Positions 21,219-31,474 of a DNA stretch of 64,000 bases are shown here, one piece after another. Where the stretch lies: positions 32,871,856-32,935,855 of the forward strand of contig OZ020515.1 in assembly GCA_963971425.1 (NCBI GenBank), read 5' to 3'. Within the stretch, counting starts at the first letter, position 1; each line of letters begins with the position of its first letter. The DNA is from Bryoerythrophyllum caledonicum. Taxonomy: Eukaryota; Streptophyta; Bryopsida; Pottiales; Pottiaceae. The translations under genes and the position numbers were made by a program. Under the pieces are notes generated by a model, which searched no databases, was not told the DNA's origin, and saw nothing but the letters and a program-made list of their open reading frames with translations.

Positions 21219-21670
21219 AACTCCGCATAAGGCAATTGGAAAGATTGCCTGAAGACCACAACGTGGCCTTCGAAAGGATGAAGATAGCGCGGTTGAAGAA
21301 CAAAGCCAGATTTGATAGAACTCATCGGTTGAGAACAAACCAGATTCGAGTTGGGGATTGGGTATTAGTGTTTGATAGCACTTTGGAGCATCAACATAGT
21401 ACTCTCAGAAAGTTTGCACGTAGATGGTTTGGACCATATGTAGTGGTAGAAGTACATGATAATGCTACTTATACACTTCGTGAGTTAGATGGAACGCTAT
21501 TAAGAATTCCAGTGGCTGGCAAAAGAATCAAGGCATTCAAGAAAAGAGATGGCAGTTGTTGCTTTGAAGACATATCAGGAGATGATTCAAGCCTTAGCCA
21601 ACAAGAAGACAATGATTCATATAATGGAGAAGAGGACGGAGGCATGGAAGATACATCGGAAACGGACTAA
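21219..21670 (+). CDS. N1 integrase C-terminal module, -1 frame
   Basis: The frame is -1 relative to Pol and becomes recognisable immediately at the Pol stop (LELRIRQLERLPED). It runs through RFDRTHRLR, VGDWVLV and a GPY/F-type module (WFGPYVVVEV), then ends in an acidic Ser/Asp/Glu tail. There is no chromodomain. It completes an otherwise intact integrase. One missing base at 21,215-21,219 explains the shift. A -1 ribosomal slip at the tyrosine codon before the TAG would restore the frame equally well. Young LTRs make either a very recent mutation, an assembly error or a real recoding site possible. Confidence 0.8.
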
Positions 21671-21700
21671 CTTGGCACATCACGGAGGATGTGCAGGTTT

Positions 21701-21712
21701 AGAGGGGGTGGA
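21701..21712 (+). promoter_or_regulatory. N1 polypurine tract
   Basis: AGAGGGGGTGGA lies directly before the 3' LTR start at 21,713, the place and composition expected for the plus-strand primer. One T interrupts the purine run. Confidence 0.65.
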
Positions 21713-23314
21713 TGTCGTGATGCGATACAGTTCATCATATAAAAAAATAAGATTTAGAAGAAAAAATGGGAACTTAGCTGGTTAAGGTAATTGTGGAGAA
21801 TAAACGATTTTTTCCTCAATTACCCTACCAGGCCAGAAGCTTATCTTAGAGGATCTTTACTGCATCTTGTCACTAGCTCAGGGCTTAGGAGCGTCAACTA
21901 GCTGGATTTACTGCTGATTCCGGCAGTCCCCTGACCACGCGAGCGCCAGCCGCTCTGACAAGTCAAGGAATCGAACCCGGACCGGCAAGGTGCAACGAAA
22001 AGCTTAGCCAGCCGAACTAAGCCGTGGTCGATGGCAGTACGTGGGCTCTAATGATATTTAAGCTATTCTCTAATTCTTCTGAGATCAAAAAACTTAAATA
22101 GAGTGCTATGGTATTATAGTTTGTAGTAGAAATAAGAAATGTTTAGTTTGGGGGTTAGTTTAGGGGGAGAAATATAGTGCCAACTTGTAGTAGAGTTGTA
22201 GGTTAGGAAATAAAAGTCAAGCTAGGCTTATGTGGGAAGATTTGGATAAGATTTGGAGGTAAATAGACTTTGGTGTCCAAAGGTGAGTCAAAAGGAAGGC
22301 TAGAGAAGCATGGGCTGATTTAGGCCCTTGACTTTTCTTCCCTCCTCCCTCGGCCAAAGCCTCCTCCATTTAGTATAAAAAGACGCTCGGGTTTTCGAGT
22401 GTGACAGGTAGAGTTTTGTGAGTTTTGACGTCAGTTTTTAGAGTGTTGTAGAACTTGTTAATAGCTTTCCAACAAGCTATCACACACTCCAATCGGAGTT
22501 ATGTAGAAGCTGTGGTGTGGATTTGAATAAACAAGGGTACTGCTGCCATGAATTTTTGAGAGCAGTAACTTTGATTCCATATAGAAACTTGTATACAAAG
22601 AGTGAGATAGTGAATCTTTATGTGTAGAGTGGTGGTTGAATTAGCTTTTCAATGAGCTATCACAAGCTCAAATCCGAGTTGTTATGGATTTGTGGCACTT
22701 AATCTATTGAAGGAGTGTTCTCGGAGGCGCGGGTTTTATTCCACAAGTTTCAAGCAGTGACTTTGAGTAACTATAATTCATTGCATATAGAGTCAGTAGG
22801 ATTGAGAATTTTATCACTTGTTAATCTTGTTGTTAGCTTTTCAAAAAGCTATTACGTAGGTGGATTGGAGTTGGTTTGAGAGAGTTATGCTAGATTGATT
22901 GGAAAGGAGTCAGCTGCCTTGAGCAAATTAGAGCAGTGACTTTGATTCCTCATAGAAGCATTTGTATAGATCTTCTTATATTCAAATTTTGTACGTATGA
23001 GCCTTACTGTATTAGCTTTCTAGGAAGCTATTGCATGCTCATATAAAGCTAAGTATGAAGTGGTAGAGCTTGATAGAATGAGAGAAGGTTCTGCTACCCC
23101 AAGTTTACTCAAACTACTTGTTTAATCACTTGCGAGGGTTTGTCAAGATGAGTCAAGAAGTTTACCTTTAGAGAAGATTAAAGTCTTACTTTGTTTTATT
23201 TCAAGTTTATCACCAATGAAGATCGTCTTTATTACACCTCCCTTCTTTCTTTGCTGAAATTGGTAGCAGCCAAGAACCCTGTGTTTTCCCAAGGCAAATT
23301 CTCTCTCCACGACA
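21713..23314 (+). repeat. N1 3' LTR
   Basis: Same length (1,602 bp) and same sequence as the 5' LTR wherever compared, including the tRNA-like segment at 21,933-22,029 and the four 180-bp repeats. It is followed by the target-site copy CCGT at 23,315. Confidence 0.95.
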
Positions 23315-25057
23315 CCGTGCCAAGGACTTTTTGGGCCGTCAACGTCCCAGAGAAGTGCCCTCCACACGAGCTCTCGTGGCAGGCCGAGAGGATTGTGGGG
23401 ATTTCCACAGACGTCACACATCGACATAGCATGCCGTCGACCCCACGACGGTACAATTTGTCTTCCACTATAGTAAAGTGGCAGCTATGGAGACGAACCT
23501 TCCTACGCTCGTTTTTAGACAAGGAGTCCGGTAGAAGGTGGGTGGTAAGGAATTCTGCCACCAAATTGTACCATGAGGGAATGGAAGATACTTTAAACAA
23601 GTCCTCATCTATCAAGGCCTCATCAATGGGGACTACACCGATTTCCTCTGAGAGGCGGGAGAGGTGATCCGCCTGAAGGTGCATCCTCCCCGGGCGGTAT
23701 TCAACTGTGTAGTCAAACTCTTCTAAAAGTAAGACCCACCTCGCTAAACGACCACTCAAGTCTGCCTTGTTGACAAGGTACCTGATGGCCATGTGATCCA
23801 CGTAGAATACCACAGGATTGAGTAACAAGTAGTGGCGGAATTTTTTGACCGAAAAGACCATGCCAAACACTCGCGTTCGGTGGTGGTATAGTTCTTTTCG
23901 GTTGGGTTTAATTGCTTACTTGCGAAAGCAATGGGGTGGTCTTTGCTATTAAGGCCCACCGGTTGGCACAAGGTGCTCCCTACTGCCACCGCCAAGGCAT
24001 CGCAAAAGATATGGAAGGGAAACTCCCAATTCGGGGGTCTCAAAACCGGGTAGGTGGTTAATTCCTTCTTCAAAACCTCGAAGGCTTCTTGGCAACTTGG
24101 GGTCTACTCAAACCTTAAGCTCTTTTGGATGAGCCTAGTGATAGGCATGGACTTCGTCGCATAGTCATGGATAACGTCTCTATACCACCCTATGTCTTCT
24201 AGGATTTTTTGTATCTCCTTGTCGTTTGTGGGAGGATTTAACTTCACGATTACCTTCACCTTGTCGGGATCCGGCTCTCTACCCTCCTTGAAGACCACAA
24301 ATCCTAGTAAGACCCCATTTTCTACGGCGAGGAAGATCTTCTCGGGGTTGAGAGCGATGCCGGTGCGCCTACATCGTTCAAAGCTTTGCCTCACACATGC
24401 TAGGTGCTTGTCCTTCGTGGACTGGGTGCTAAAATTATCAATGAACACCGTCATTGATTTGTGCAAGAGGTCTGAGAAGGCATAGGTCATGGCCCTCTGA
24501 AGTGCGGAAGGAGCATTAGAAAGCCCAAAAGGCATGACCAAATAGATGAATGTGCCCCACAGGGTAGTGAAGGCAGTCTTGTGATAGTCCTCGGGGGCAA
24601 TGGAGATTTGATTGTAGCCCGAGTAGCCATCCATAAACGTATAATGCTCATGACCACCTACCTCCTCTAAGATGGTGTTGATAAATGGCAAGGGGAAGTG
24701 GTCTTTTTGGGTGTGGTGGTTGAGTTTCCTATAGTCAATGCACACCCGTAGCTTCCCATTCTTCTTTTTAACCAACACCACTGGGGAGACCCAATCGGAT
24801 ATCTCCATGGGTTTGATGAACCCCGCTTGGAGTAGCTTCTCCAACTCTACCTTGACTATGAGCTGTAGGTTAGGATTCATACGCCGCTCTTTTTGTCTAA
24901 TGGGAGTAGTGCCCGGGAGAAGGGGAATGTGATGTTGTGTCATCGTTGGGGGAATGTCCTTGATGTCTTTGTATGACCATGCAAAAATGTCCCAAAACTC
25001 AACCACCAGTGACTTGTATTTCACCATCTTGTCGTGTAAAGAAAGATCGATAACCAC
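23315..25057 (-). pseudogene. N0 pol: RT, RNase H, start of integrase
   Basis: This is the minus-strand pol of a family G gypsy element, in the same family as 56,269-57,816. RT motifs in order from 25,057: HHIPLLPGT, SDWVSPVVLVKKKNGK, YSGYNQIS and PFGLSNAP. The active-site box is FIDN, where FIDD is expected. A TAG replaces the Trp after LRFE at 24,104. RNase H follows (FHIFCDAL, TTTERECLAW), with a frameshift near 23,870. KKFRHYLL, YLVNKADLSGRLARW and the first half of the integrase zinc-binding domain (HESSCGGHF) run up to the N1 insertion at 23,314. The loss of the second active-site Asp, the nonsense codon and the frameshift show that this copy is dead. The gag and 5' LTR are not found to the right. 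Confidence 0.85.
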
Positions 25058-25122
25058 AACAGATCGAGAGTCCTAACCAACATCAAATAAACGAAAAACA
25101 TACACTAAAACAAGTATACGTA
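25030..25122. repeat. 93-bp direct repeat, copy 1
   Basis: It starts TGTCGTGTAAAG and ends AAGTATACGTA. It differs by about one base from copy 2, 497 bp to the right. Copy 1 overlaps the start of the N0 pol frame (VIDLSLHDK on the minus strand), so it derives from pol sequence. A palindromic ACGTA-rich low-complexity stretch follows (25,115-25,165). Confidence 0.8.
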
Positions 25123-25526
25123 TTACGTAATACGTAGTACACGTAGTATACGTAATACGTAATACCAAATCACATGTATTTTCCACAAGAAGTCAAGCGA
25201 CACGCACTCCACAAGGGGAGAATCAACGAGTACAACTAAAGTAGAGAATGCGGAACTTTCACTAATGATAAACCATCACTTTACAAGCAAAGAACTCACT
25301 AGTCACTCTCTAACCTCACTCACAAAGCTTGACTTGACAAAGACGTCAAGTCAAGGACAAGTGCGGCGCTATACTCACACACGCGCAACCCTAAGTGGAT
25401 GAAAGTCATCCACGGATGAATGGGGTGCGCCGCCATATGTCCCTAAACACACGTAGATTAGTAACAAACTAATCTACGCTAAAACTACGATACGGAGAGG
25501 CCCTCAACGCCACGTCCCGTGACAGC

Positions 25527-25619
25527 TGTCGTGTAAAGAAATATCGATAACCACAACAGATCGAGAGTCCTAACCAACATCAAATAAACGAAAAACATAC
25601 ACTAAAACAAGTATACGTA
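25527..25619. repeat. 93-bp direct repeat, copy 2
   Basis: Near-identical to 25,030-25,122. The 400 bp between them (25,123-25,526) hold no recognisable gene. A short-LTR element (LTR about 93 bp, TG start) or a local duplication at a breakpoint are both possible; no CA end or target duplication decides it. Confidence 0.75.
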
Positions 25620-25850
25620 ATACACCCTCAAGTGCCCCCCTTAGCGGATAAAGAGACCCTCTATCCAGCTATGACCATATAGCACTAACAAGACTGAATC
25701 CACGGTGATGTCGCTGCAACAACTATACGCATCCAGATGAAGATGTCGCCCGTCGCCAAATCAATAAGCATATGAAGAAGTAACAAAGAGAGGGTAGGCC
25801 GGGTGCAATGTGAGCCCCATCTTTAATCGCCTTAGGCAACTTTGTTGCCA
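25620..25850. other. Gene-free spacer before the CACTA element
   Basis: I see no open frame, repeat or motif of note. It continues on the far side of the CACTA insertion at 29,611. Confidence 0.5.
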
Positions 25851-27129
25851 GTCCACTACGAGAAATCAGCCTATAAATGACTACAGCACAAATGACTAGC
25901 CAGAAAACAATTACTACAAAATTACTCAGGATCTGCAGATGCTGCCTGGATCTAGCTGGTTAGCTGCCCTAGTCATTTTATAGTAATTTAAGTTTTCGCG
26001 GGCAGAGAGGTGATGAGAACCATGTGACGGCCAACATCGTTCATAGCGTCATCCCTATGTTTTCATCCATGCTTCATCTGGTAGTGTTGACGTGGCAAGA
26101 AGGTAACTGACTAGGGTTGTGCCTTAGTGATACATTAGTGATACGTGTGAAAAGAATTACTCTCTCACTAGAAAATAACTTGCTACAGCAATATATGTTA
26201 GAATTCAAAAATAACTCATGGGTATTTTTAGAAAATTGCTGAAGTAGATGGATGTCTACTTCTGTTGGACATTGCTGATGTGGCAAATAAGTGATGACTT
26301 GGATTGTATCCCAGTAATTCCTTAATAATACATTCGTTACAAATCACTGCGTCACTAAAATATTACTTGGTGCAGTAATATATTTTATAACTAACTTGAG
26401 GATACTTTTTAGAAAGTTGCTAACGTAGATGAATGTCTACTTAGTTGCCACTACACTAATGATGTTCATTAGTGTTCGCAACACTATTTACGAACTTAAA
26501 CTCTAAATGTCAATTACCCTACTAATGTCAATTACCCTACTAATGTAACAACATTAAATGTCAATTTAAACACTAATCGTCAATTTCTGTAGCTTTTGCC
26601 CTTATTACATTTTAACACATTGACATTTAGTGTTGGTTATGTAACAATATCATATGCCACATTTCATTGCAAGTCACCCAAATCTCGCCACATGTCAAAA
26701 GCAAACCTTCCATGTTGGGCTGATTTTTTCAAGGTTGGATTTTCAAATGATGATTTTGGGGGCAATTTATGTCCAATTTGAGAGTTTCTGGTGCCTATCT
26801 AAACTGATTTGAAAAGACACTTCCAATGGCACCTTACCCATCTTCAAATTCGTCTTAAATAAAAAGTTATAGCGAATATTTTTGGGCAGATTTCTTGAGT
26901 TTTGATTGAAAGTTTGAGGAGGCATATCTTTATTAATTTCGCACCAATTCTATCGCGTGAGGTGACCAGCTTATGTGTTTTTTCAAGGAGATTCCATCGG
27001 TATACGGTAAATCTTCTAATTCGTCGTGATGCAAAAGTTATGAGCAAATTTGTTAGGCTGAATTTTTTACATTAAAATTACTACCACTACTTAGTCGCCA
27101 CCTTGTCCACCAGCGTTTTTTTCTTCTCA

Positions 27130-27845
27130 AAAGCTCCTGGAGGCTCCGGTTTGCACTACTCAGCCATCAAGCTCGTGGAATTCCCAGCACGCTTCTAGAG
27201 TGTGCGTTTGCGAGGGGGACTCGCGTTGGTCTAGCGCAGCTCGGCCACCAAGCTCACGGCGGCGATGTGCAACCGGTGACGAGGAAGGTGTTGTCGCTTC
27301 TTTTGCTTGTTGTTGTTGCTTCTTTTGCCTGCAGGATCTGCCATCGCATCAACCGTGGACGTTGTGGCCTTCACTAGTTTCCTGTCTCTTCACGCCCGCC
27401 GTTGTATGCGTGTGGTTGTTGGTGGCGAAGCTTCTCTGAGGACGTGGGTTTTGTGAGGTCGTGTATGCGTGTCTCTGCCTTGATTCAAGCAAGGTCTGTG
27501 AGGTTTGTGTGGATTGGTATTGGAACGATCTGTGGGCTTCCGTAGCACCTCAGTTTGGGGACAGTCAAAGGCAGTAATGAGATAGGGTTTGAGATAGTTC
27601 TCTCCCAAAATCTCAAAGCGGTGAATCTGGAAGAAGTGGGTTTCGGAGGTGCATTGCGGACGAGCGGGAGGGGAGGCGGAGGTGAGGGCGCGGTGAGAGC
27701 TTTTGCGGCGGCGTGGAAGAAGCCGTTGCAGGAGCTGGCGGCAGGCAAGGAGTTGAACCGCAGTGGAAGATCAACTTTGAATCAGTTAACAAGTAAGTTT
27801 GGATCTCATGCGCATCTTCGTTGCATTGATGTTGGGGGGAAATAG
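27130..27845 (+). other. GC-rich putative captured gene segment
   Basis: Base composition changes from the AT-rich flank to GC-rich, with glycine/arginine-rich short frames (for example 27,555-27,845). It has no recognisable domain. Lying just upstream of split coding-like blocks inside a CACTA element, it may be the 5' end of captured gene sequence. Confidence 0.3.
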
Positions 27846-27975
27846 CGATTGTGATTTGGTAGAAATAATTTGGTTCTTGGTGATGGAATTTTCGAAGATG
27901 GAAGGTGAGTTGCCAGAAACTCTACCTAGTTTATGAATAGCCAAACTGCTCTTGAAGAACCGTATCCGTCTGCCC

Positions 27976-28147
27976 TAGTGATTGTGTAGTGATTGTGTAG
28001 TGATTGTGTAGTGATTGTATAGTGATTGTGCAGTGATTGTGTAGTGATTGTGTGGTGATTGTAAATCGATTATGTAGTGATTGTGTAGTGCTTGTGTTGT
28101 AATTGTGTTGTGATTGCGTGGTGATTGTCTAGTTACTGTGTGGTGAT
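27976..28147. repeat. 11-bp minisatellite TAGTGATTGTG
   Basis: About 16 units of 11 bp. The first copies are near-perfect, and later ones drift (TGGTGATTGCG, TTGTAATTGTG). A few more units recur at 28,178-28,210, directly before a putative exon. It would lie in an intron of the captured gene. Confidence 0.9.
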
Positions 28148-28211
28148 CGGATAGTCATATCTTGATTTTGTTGCGTGGTAATTGCGTGGTGATTGCGTGG
28201 TGATTGTGCAG

Positions 28212-28712
28212 GCTGTTGAATACACATTCAATGTGGATTCAAGATTGAATGACTTTGAGGGGCTTGGAGATGCTACACATTGGTTGAAACGCAACAGAGA
28301 CTCATTGCTAAAGGACTCTTTGCATGCTTTGCAATCAGCTGTACCTGAAGGTTTGTTTGTCTCTCTTGATATAATTTTATGCATCATATCTTAATTTTGT
28401 TGGATCTTATCCAGGTAGCGTCTTAATTTTTCTCAAGCTGGAATACGGCTTCCTTGGCACAAGAACTTCAGGGCGTAGTGGACAGAGGTTATCTGACTCC
28501 AAAGGCCTATTAGTTGGTAATGATTCTTTTCCGGAAAAGGTGAGACATCATTTTCTGTTATTTAATGTTGCTCTTGCATTTTGACCTTTGTTTGCTTCGT
28601 TTGATAAGTATATTGGCGTTGTTCATAGATTACAAAAGGACGTGAAGTGTATCATATTTGTGGAGAGGAGAACGACTGCCAGAGTTATTGCAAACTTAGT
28701 GAACCACTAAGA
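28212..28712 (+). pseudogene. Captured split gene with Dicer-helicase-like peptide
   Basis: Three exon-like blocks have acceptor and donor signals: 28,212-28,350 (cag before, gtttgt after), 28,415-28,539 (ccag before, gtgaga after) and one from about 28,630. In the third, reading from 28,630, the peptide KDVKCIIFVERRTTARVI resembles the conserved start of the C-terminal helicase domain of Dicer-like proteins (CIIFVER...TARV). A stop follows 23 codons in. Blocks one and two join in phase, but the third block is then in a different frame, so the gene is broken or the splice site is misplaced. I do not recognise the first two peptides. A captured Dicer-like fragment is my best reading. Confidence 0.45.
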
Positions 28713-29705
28713 ATGTCTCTCCGAGTTTCTCTAGGCACGGTCCATTTGTGGAGAAAATGCTGGGATAGCCACCACTCAGTGACAACAACAAACCACAATA
28801 GCTGAGTTCAATCAAGGACATGTTGTCCTTGTTTTCTTTACAGCTATGATATTCGAAGGAGACGATTAAATCTTTGTGTGTGCACCATTTTCTGTGGTTT
28901 CTTACTGACAACCGAATAATGACTAGAGTAGAAGTAGAATTAGTGCTTGCAATCTTATTACAGCCTATAGCCTATAGGCAATTTATTACTACCACATTAA
29001 CTAAGAAATTACTAAACTAACACTGCATAATGACTCAACCTAAATTGCATAATGACTAAACAATAATTTGACAATGTACAAAAAAACTACCAAATAACTA
29101 TAGAATGACTGCATTCAAACCATACAGTAACCAAATAATAACTAAACCAAAACTAAAATTAGTACATGCATATCTATTATGGGCAAATTTACACTACCAG
29201 AATAATTAAGAAATTACTAAACTAACACTACACAATGACTAAACAATAACTAGGCAGTTCACAAAAAACCTATCATTGTCCACATCATTGTCCACGTCAT
29301 TGTCCATGTCAACTGCCACGTTTAATTCCACGTCACACAAAAATCCACATCATCATTCACCATAAATTCCATGTCACACTCAAATCCACGTCAGTAGCCC
29401 ACTCATCAATGTTTGAGGATGATGGGCCACATAGGCAGATGGATGAGAAGTCCACGTGGCAAAAGAAATGACTATAGTAATCTATCACTCAAAACTATTA
29501 CTGTGCCCAAACAAAAAAATTCTTAGTCATTCCCTAGTAATACAGGTCATCTATGACTCAACAATGACTAAAATTGCTAGTCATTGATGCCTCGATTTCC
29601 CGTAGTGGTCCCTTGGTCTATCTCCACGTTGCCAATCCCTGAATTGAAACTAGGAAACTCCAACTGGATGGCAACGCACCACACAGTGACAAGTCCACGA
29701 GGAAT

Positions 29706-30065
29706 TCAAGCCGTTTCATCGGGTGAAATGTGGCTCGAAGACCTCTGACAACGAGGGCAAGTCCAATCTCCGGACGGTAGAGTAGAAAGAGGCGGCGTCA
29801 AGCAAGCCATATGCCAACCACGCTGGCAATGGTCACAAAACAACATAGTAGCCGGGCCTTTCTTCTCACCACACACAAAACACGGAAGACCTTGTGGCAC
29901 AACGGCCAACTCAGGATGCACGGAGCTATCAATGGGCAAATGGCAGGGCGCGCAGTTCTTGGAGTGCTCCCAACACTCTCGGCCATCTTTGCCTTCCAGC
30001 AACAAGATGCCATTGGTCAACACATCCTTCACGCGAAGAATGGTGCGCCCAGCCTTGACGTCCAA
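29706..30065 (-). pseudogene. PHD finger protein fragment
   Basis: The frame contains a complete C4HC3 PHD finger, CFVCGEKK...MLFCDHCQRGWHMACL...WTCPRC, and upstream a short region ending ECWEHSKNCAPCHLP. PHD fingers bind histone tails, and in green-lineage retroelements they also occur after the integrase. The upstream part is replaced at 30,066 by the end of transposon T, so the N-terminus is lost and the ATG at 30,098 is an artefact inside the transposon. A stop follows DETA at 29,706. It is probably the tail of a retroelement polyprotein rather than a host chromatin gene. Confidence 0.7.
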
Positions 30066-30441
30066 AACACCATATTTGTTATAATGGGAGATTTCCATGA
30101 TTTTGAAGATATATGATCTTTAAAGTATCAATATATATAGACAATTGTAGGTGCAAAGCATATCGACAATGCACCAAGAATACTATATTTCATTACATGG
30201 ATGGACCAAATTAGCCGAATGTCCCAAAAAATGGTAACGGTAAAAGAAGCATGTACCATTATTCCAAGCTTTATTTAAAACTTTATGAAAAAAGTCACAA
30301 ACAACACTCATTTACCCCGAGGCAAAACACAATCGTCCTATTACTAATCAAATGGTCTACGGAGTTCCACCATAAGCCTCTATACGCGTCTTCAAAAAAG
30401 CCCTCTGACGTTGCCTTGTCCATGTTGCGCCATTCTCTTGC
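30066..30441 (+). mobile_element. Transposon T left end (copy T-A)
   Basis: The terminus AACACCATATTTG matches 11,184, 58,605 and both ends of the MITE at 54,923-55,074. The first 376 bp align with T-C, and the flanks differ, which fixes this edge as the element end. The matching right end is not visible, so the element may run through the palindrome-rich region to 42 kb or further. Confidence 0.7.
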
Positions 30442-31205
30442 ATTAATGGACTCTCTAGAAGACGCTGCAAACCCCGCCTACGCACCTCGTCATTGTTTGA
30501 TTTGGGCAGCGAGTGCCGGCGGGTGGGGGAAGGAGAACATTTGCCTCTAGCAGCATTTCCTGACAAAGTTCGGGGACGGAGACATTTATCGGATGGTTCC
30601 TGCACAATAGGCGCCACACACAATCCAAAGAAATACACTTTAGGTCGAATACTCCTACACAACACACATGAAAATTTAATCATTGAGATCCATCCTAGCG
30701 CACATTAGGTCGAATGGAGCTAAAATGCAGAAGGAAAGATCCACAGACACATTTAACCTCCAACAAAAAAAACAAGCTCAAATGAACCAAAACTACATTA
30801 GTGCAATGTAGCTCAACAACAAACCAAAATTGTCTAGGCCAAAACATCTCAATAGTGCAATAAATTGGAGGTCATCATAACACGTACCGCAAGCAAGCGT
30901 TGGGAAGTACCAACCCTTAAACCGTCGTAGAGAATACGCTTTGCTGGAGTACAATTATCCGGATTTAAAGGCGAGGACCCAGGAACTAAACGAGGCCACT
31001 GCGGCGAAGGTGAGTTGTACCTTTCATGAATTGGCTCCCGCGCAGTAGGGCTTTCAACAACTCCGTCGTCCACTGCCATGGTCGAATAATCCATGGTTGA
31101 TTGCGCGGTTGCAGCAGAGTGCAACAGAAGCCCTTTACTCCGAAGAGAAAGGACAAACTCCTCTGGGCGTAGCAAGGAATCCACGGACGCCCGATAGTCA
31201 CAGGC
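30357..31205 (-). CDS. T-A short two-exon coding segment, unknown product
   Basis: Exon 31,205-30,888 has an acceptor (tttctacag) and a donor (G/gtacgt). Exon 30,599-30,357 has acceptor cctattgtgcag and ends at a stop. Both boundaries are in phase 0. The first exon encodes ACDYRASVDSLLRPEEF and a Ser/Pro-rich stretch. The second is basic (RRRGLQRLLESP, RQRQRAFLKTRIEAYGG). I recognise no domain. The intron holds decayed copies of the 21-bp palindrome near 30,630 and 30,703. Since the last exon also occurs in T-C, this belongs to the transposon. It may be a separate gene or an alternative 3' end of the gene upstream. Confidence 0.45.
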
Positions 31206-31474
31206 CTGTAGAAATTTCAACCACAGCGACACTCACATACCTTAGAACAATAGATGAAAATTCCAATCATTCAAAATAGCACGACATTCCATCACCAGTA
31301 GGTATCCAATCCCCACAACAAACAGAGCGGTGAAACATCTCAGTTTCATTTATAAAAAAAATATACACAAAAAATGGTCCAACAAAATTTACAAAATCGA
31401 AGCTGTAGTCAATCGATACAGTTTAGCTCTATCCGACCTAAAGTGTAAAAGGCATCTAAGTGTTCCCAACGGCA

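Larger units (their letters stand above)
13824..23314 (+). mobile_element. N1: nearly intact Ty3/gypsy LTR retrotransposon
   Basis: N1 is a 9,491-bp element with two 1,602-bp LTRs (13,824-15,425 and 21,713-23,314) that were identical in every stretch I compared. It has a primer site after the 5' LTR, gag-protease, RT-RNase H-integrase, a purine tract, and a 4-bp target duplication CCGT (13,820-13,823 and 23,315-23,318). LTR ends are TGTCG/CGACA. Equal LTR lengths and no visible divergence indicate very recent insertion. The peptide style (protease core DHGSEIN, RT box FVDD, LPQGATNS) recalls a gypsy lineage I associate with basidiomycete fungi and some early plants. That affinity is from memory and untested. 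Confidence 0.93.
25854..29607 (+). mobile_element. CACTA (EnSpm-type) transposon, non-autonomous
   Basis: The left end is CACTACGAGAAATC and the right end GATTTCCCGTAGTG, a 14-bp inverted pair with one mismatch. It is flanked by a 3-bp target duplication GTC (25,851-25,853 and 29,608-29,610), the CACTA signature. Subterminal regions are rich in short ATGACTA/TAGTCAT motifs (25,880-26,500 and 28,915-29,600). No transposase is visible in the 3,754 bp. The middle (27,100-28,720) is GC-richer and looks like captured gene sequence with introns. The orientation is arbitrary. Confidence 0.85.

Noticed and set aside
27976..28147. Centromeric or coding repeat
   Set aside because: The 11-bp units drift quickly and sit between exon-like blocks inside a CACTA element. 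A simple minisatellite explains them.
30066..30098. ATG at 30,098 as start of the PHD protein
   Set aside because: The first residues are encoded by the transposon terminus (the same peptide recurs at 11,200 and 54,950), so the start is an artefact of insertion.
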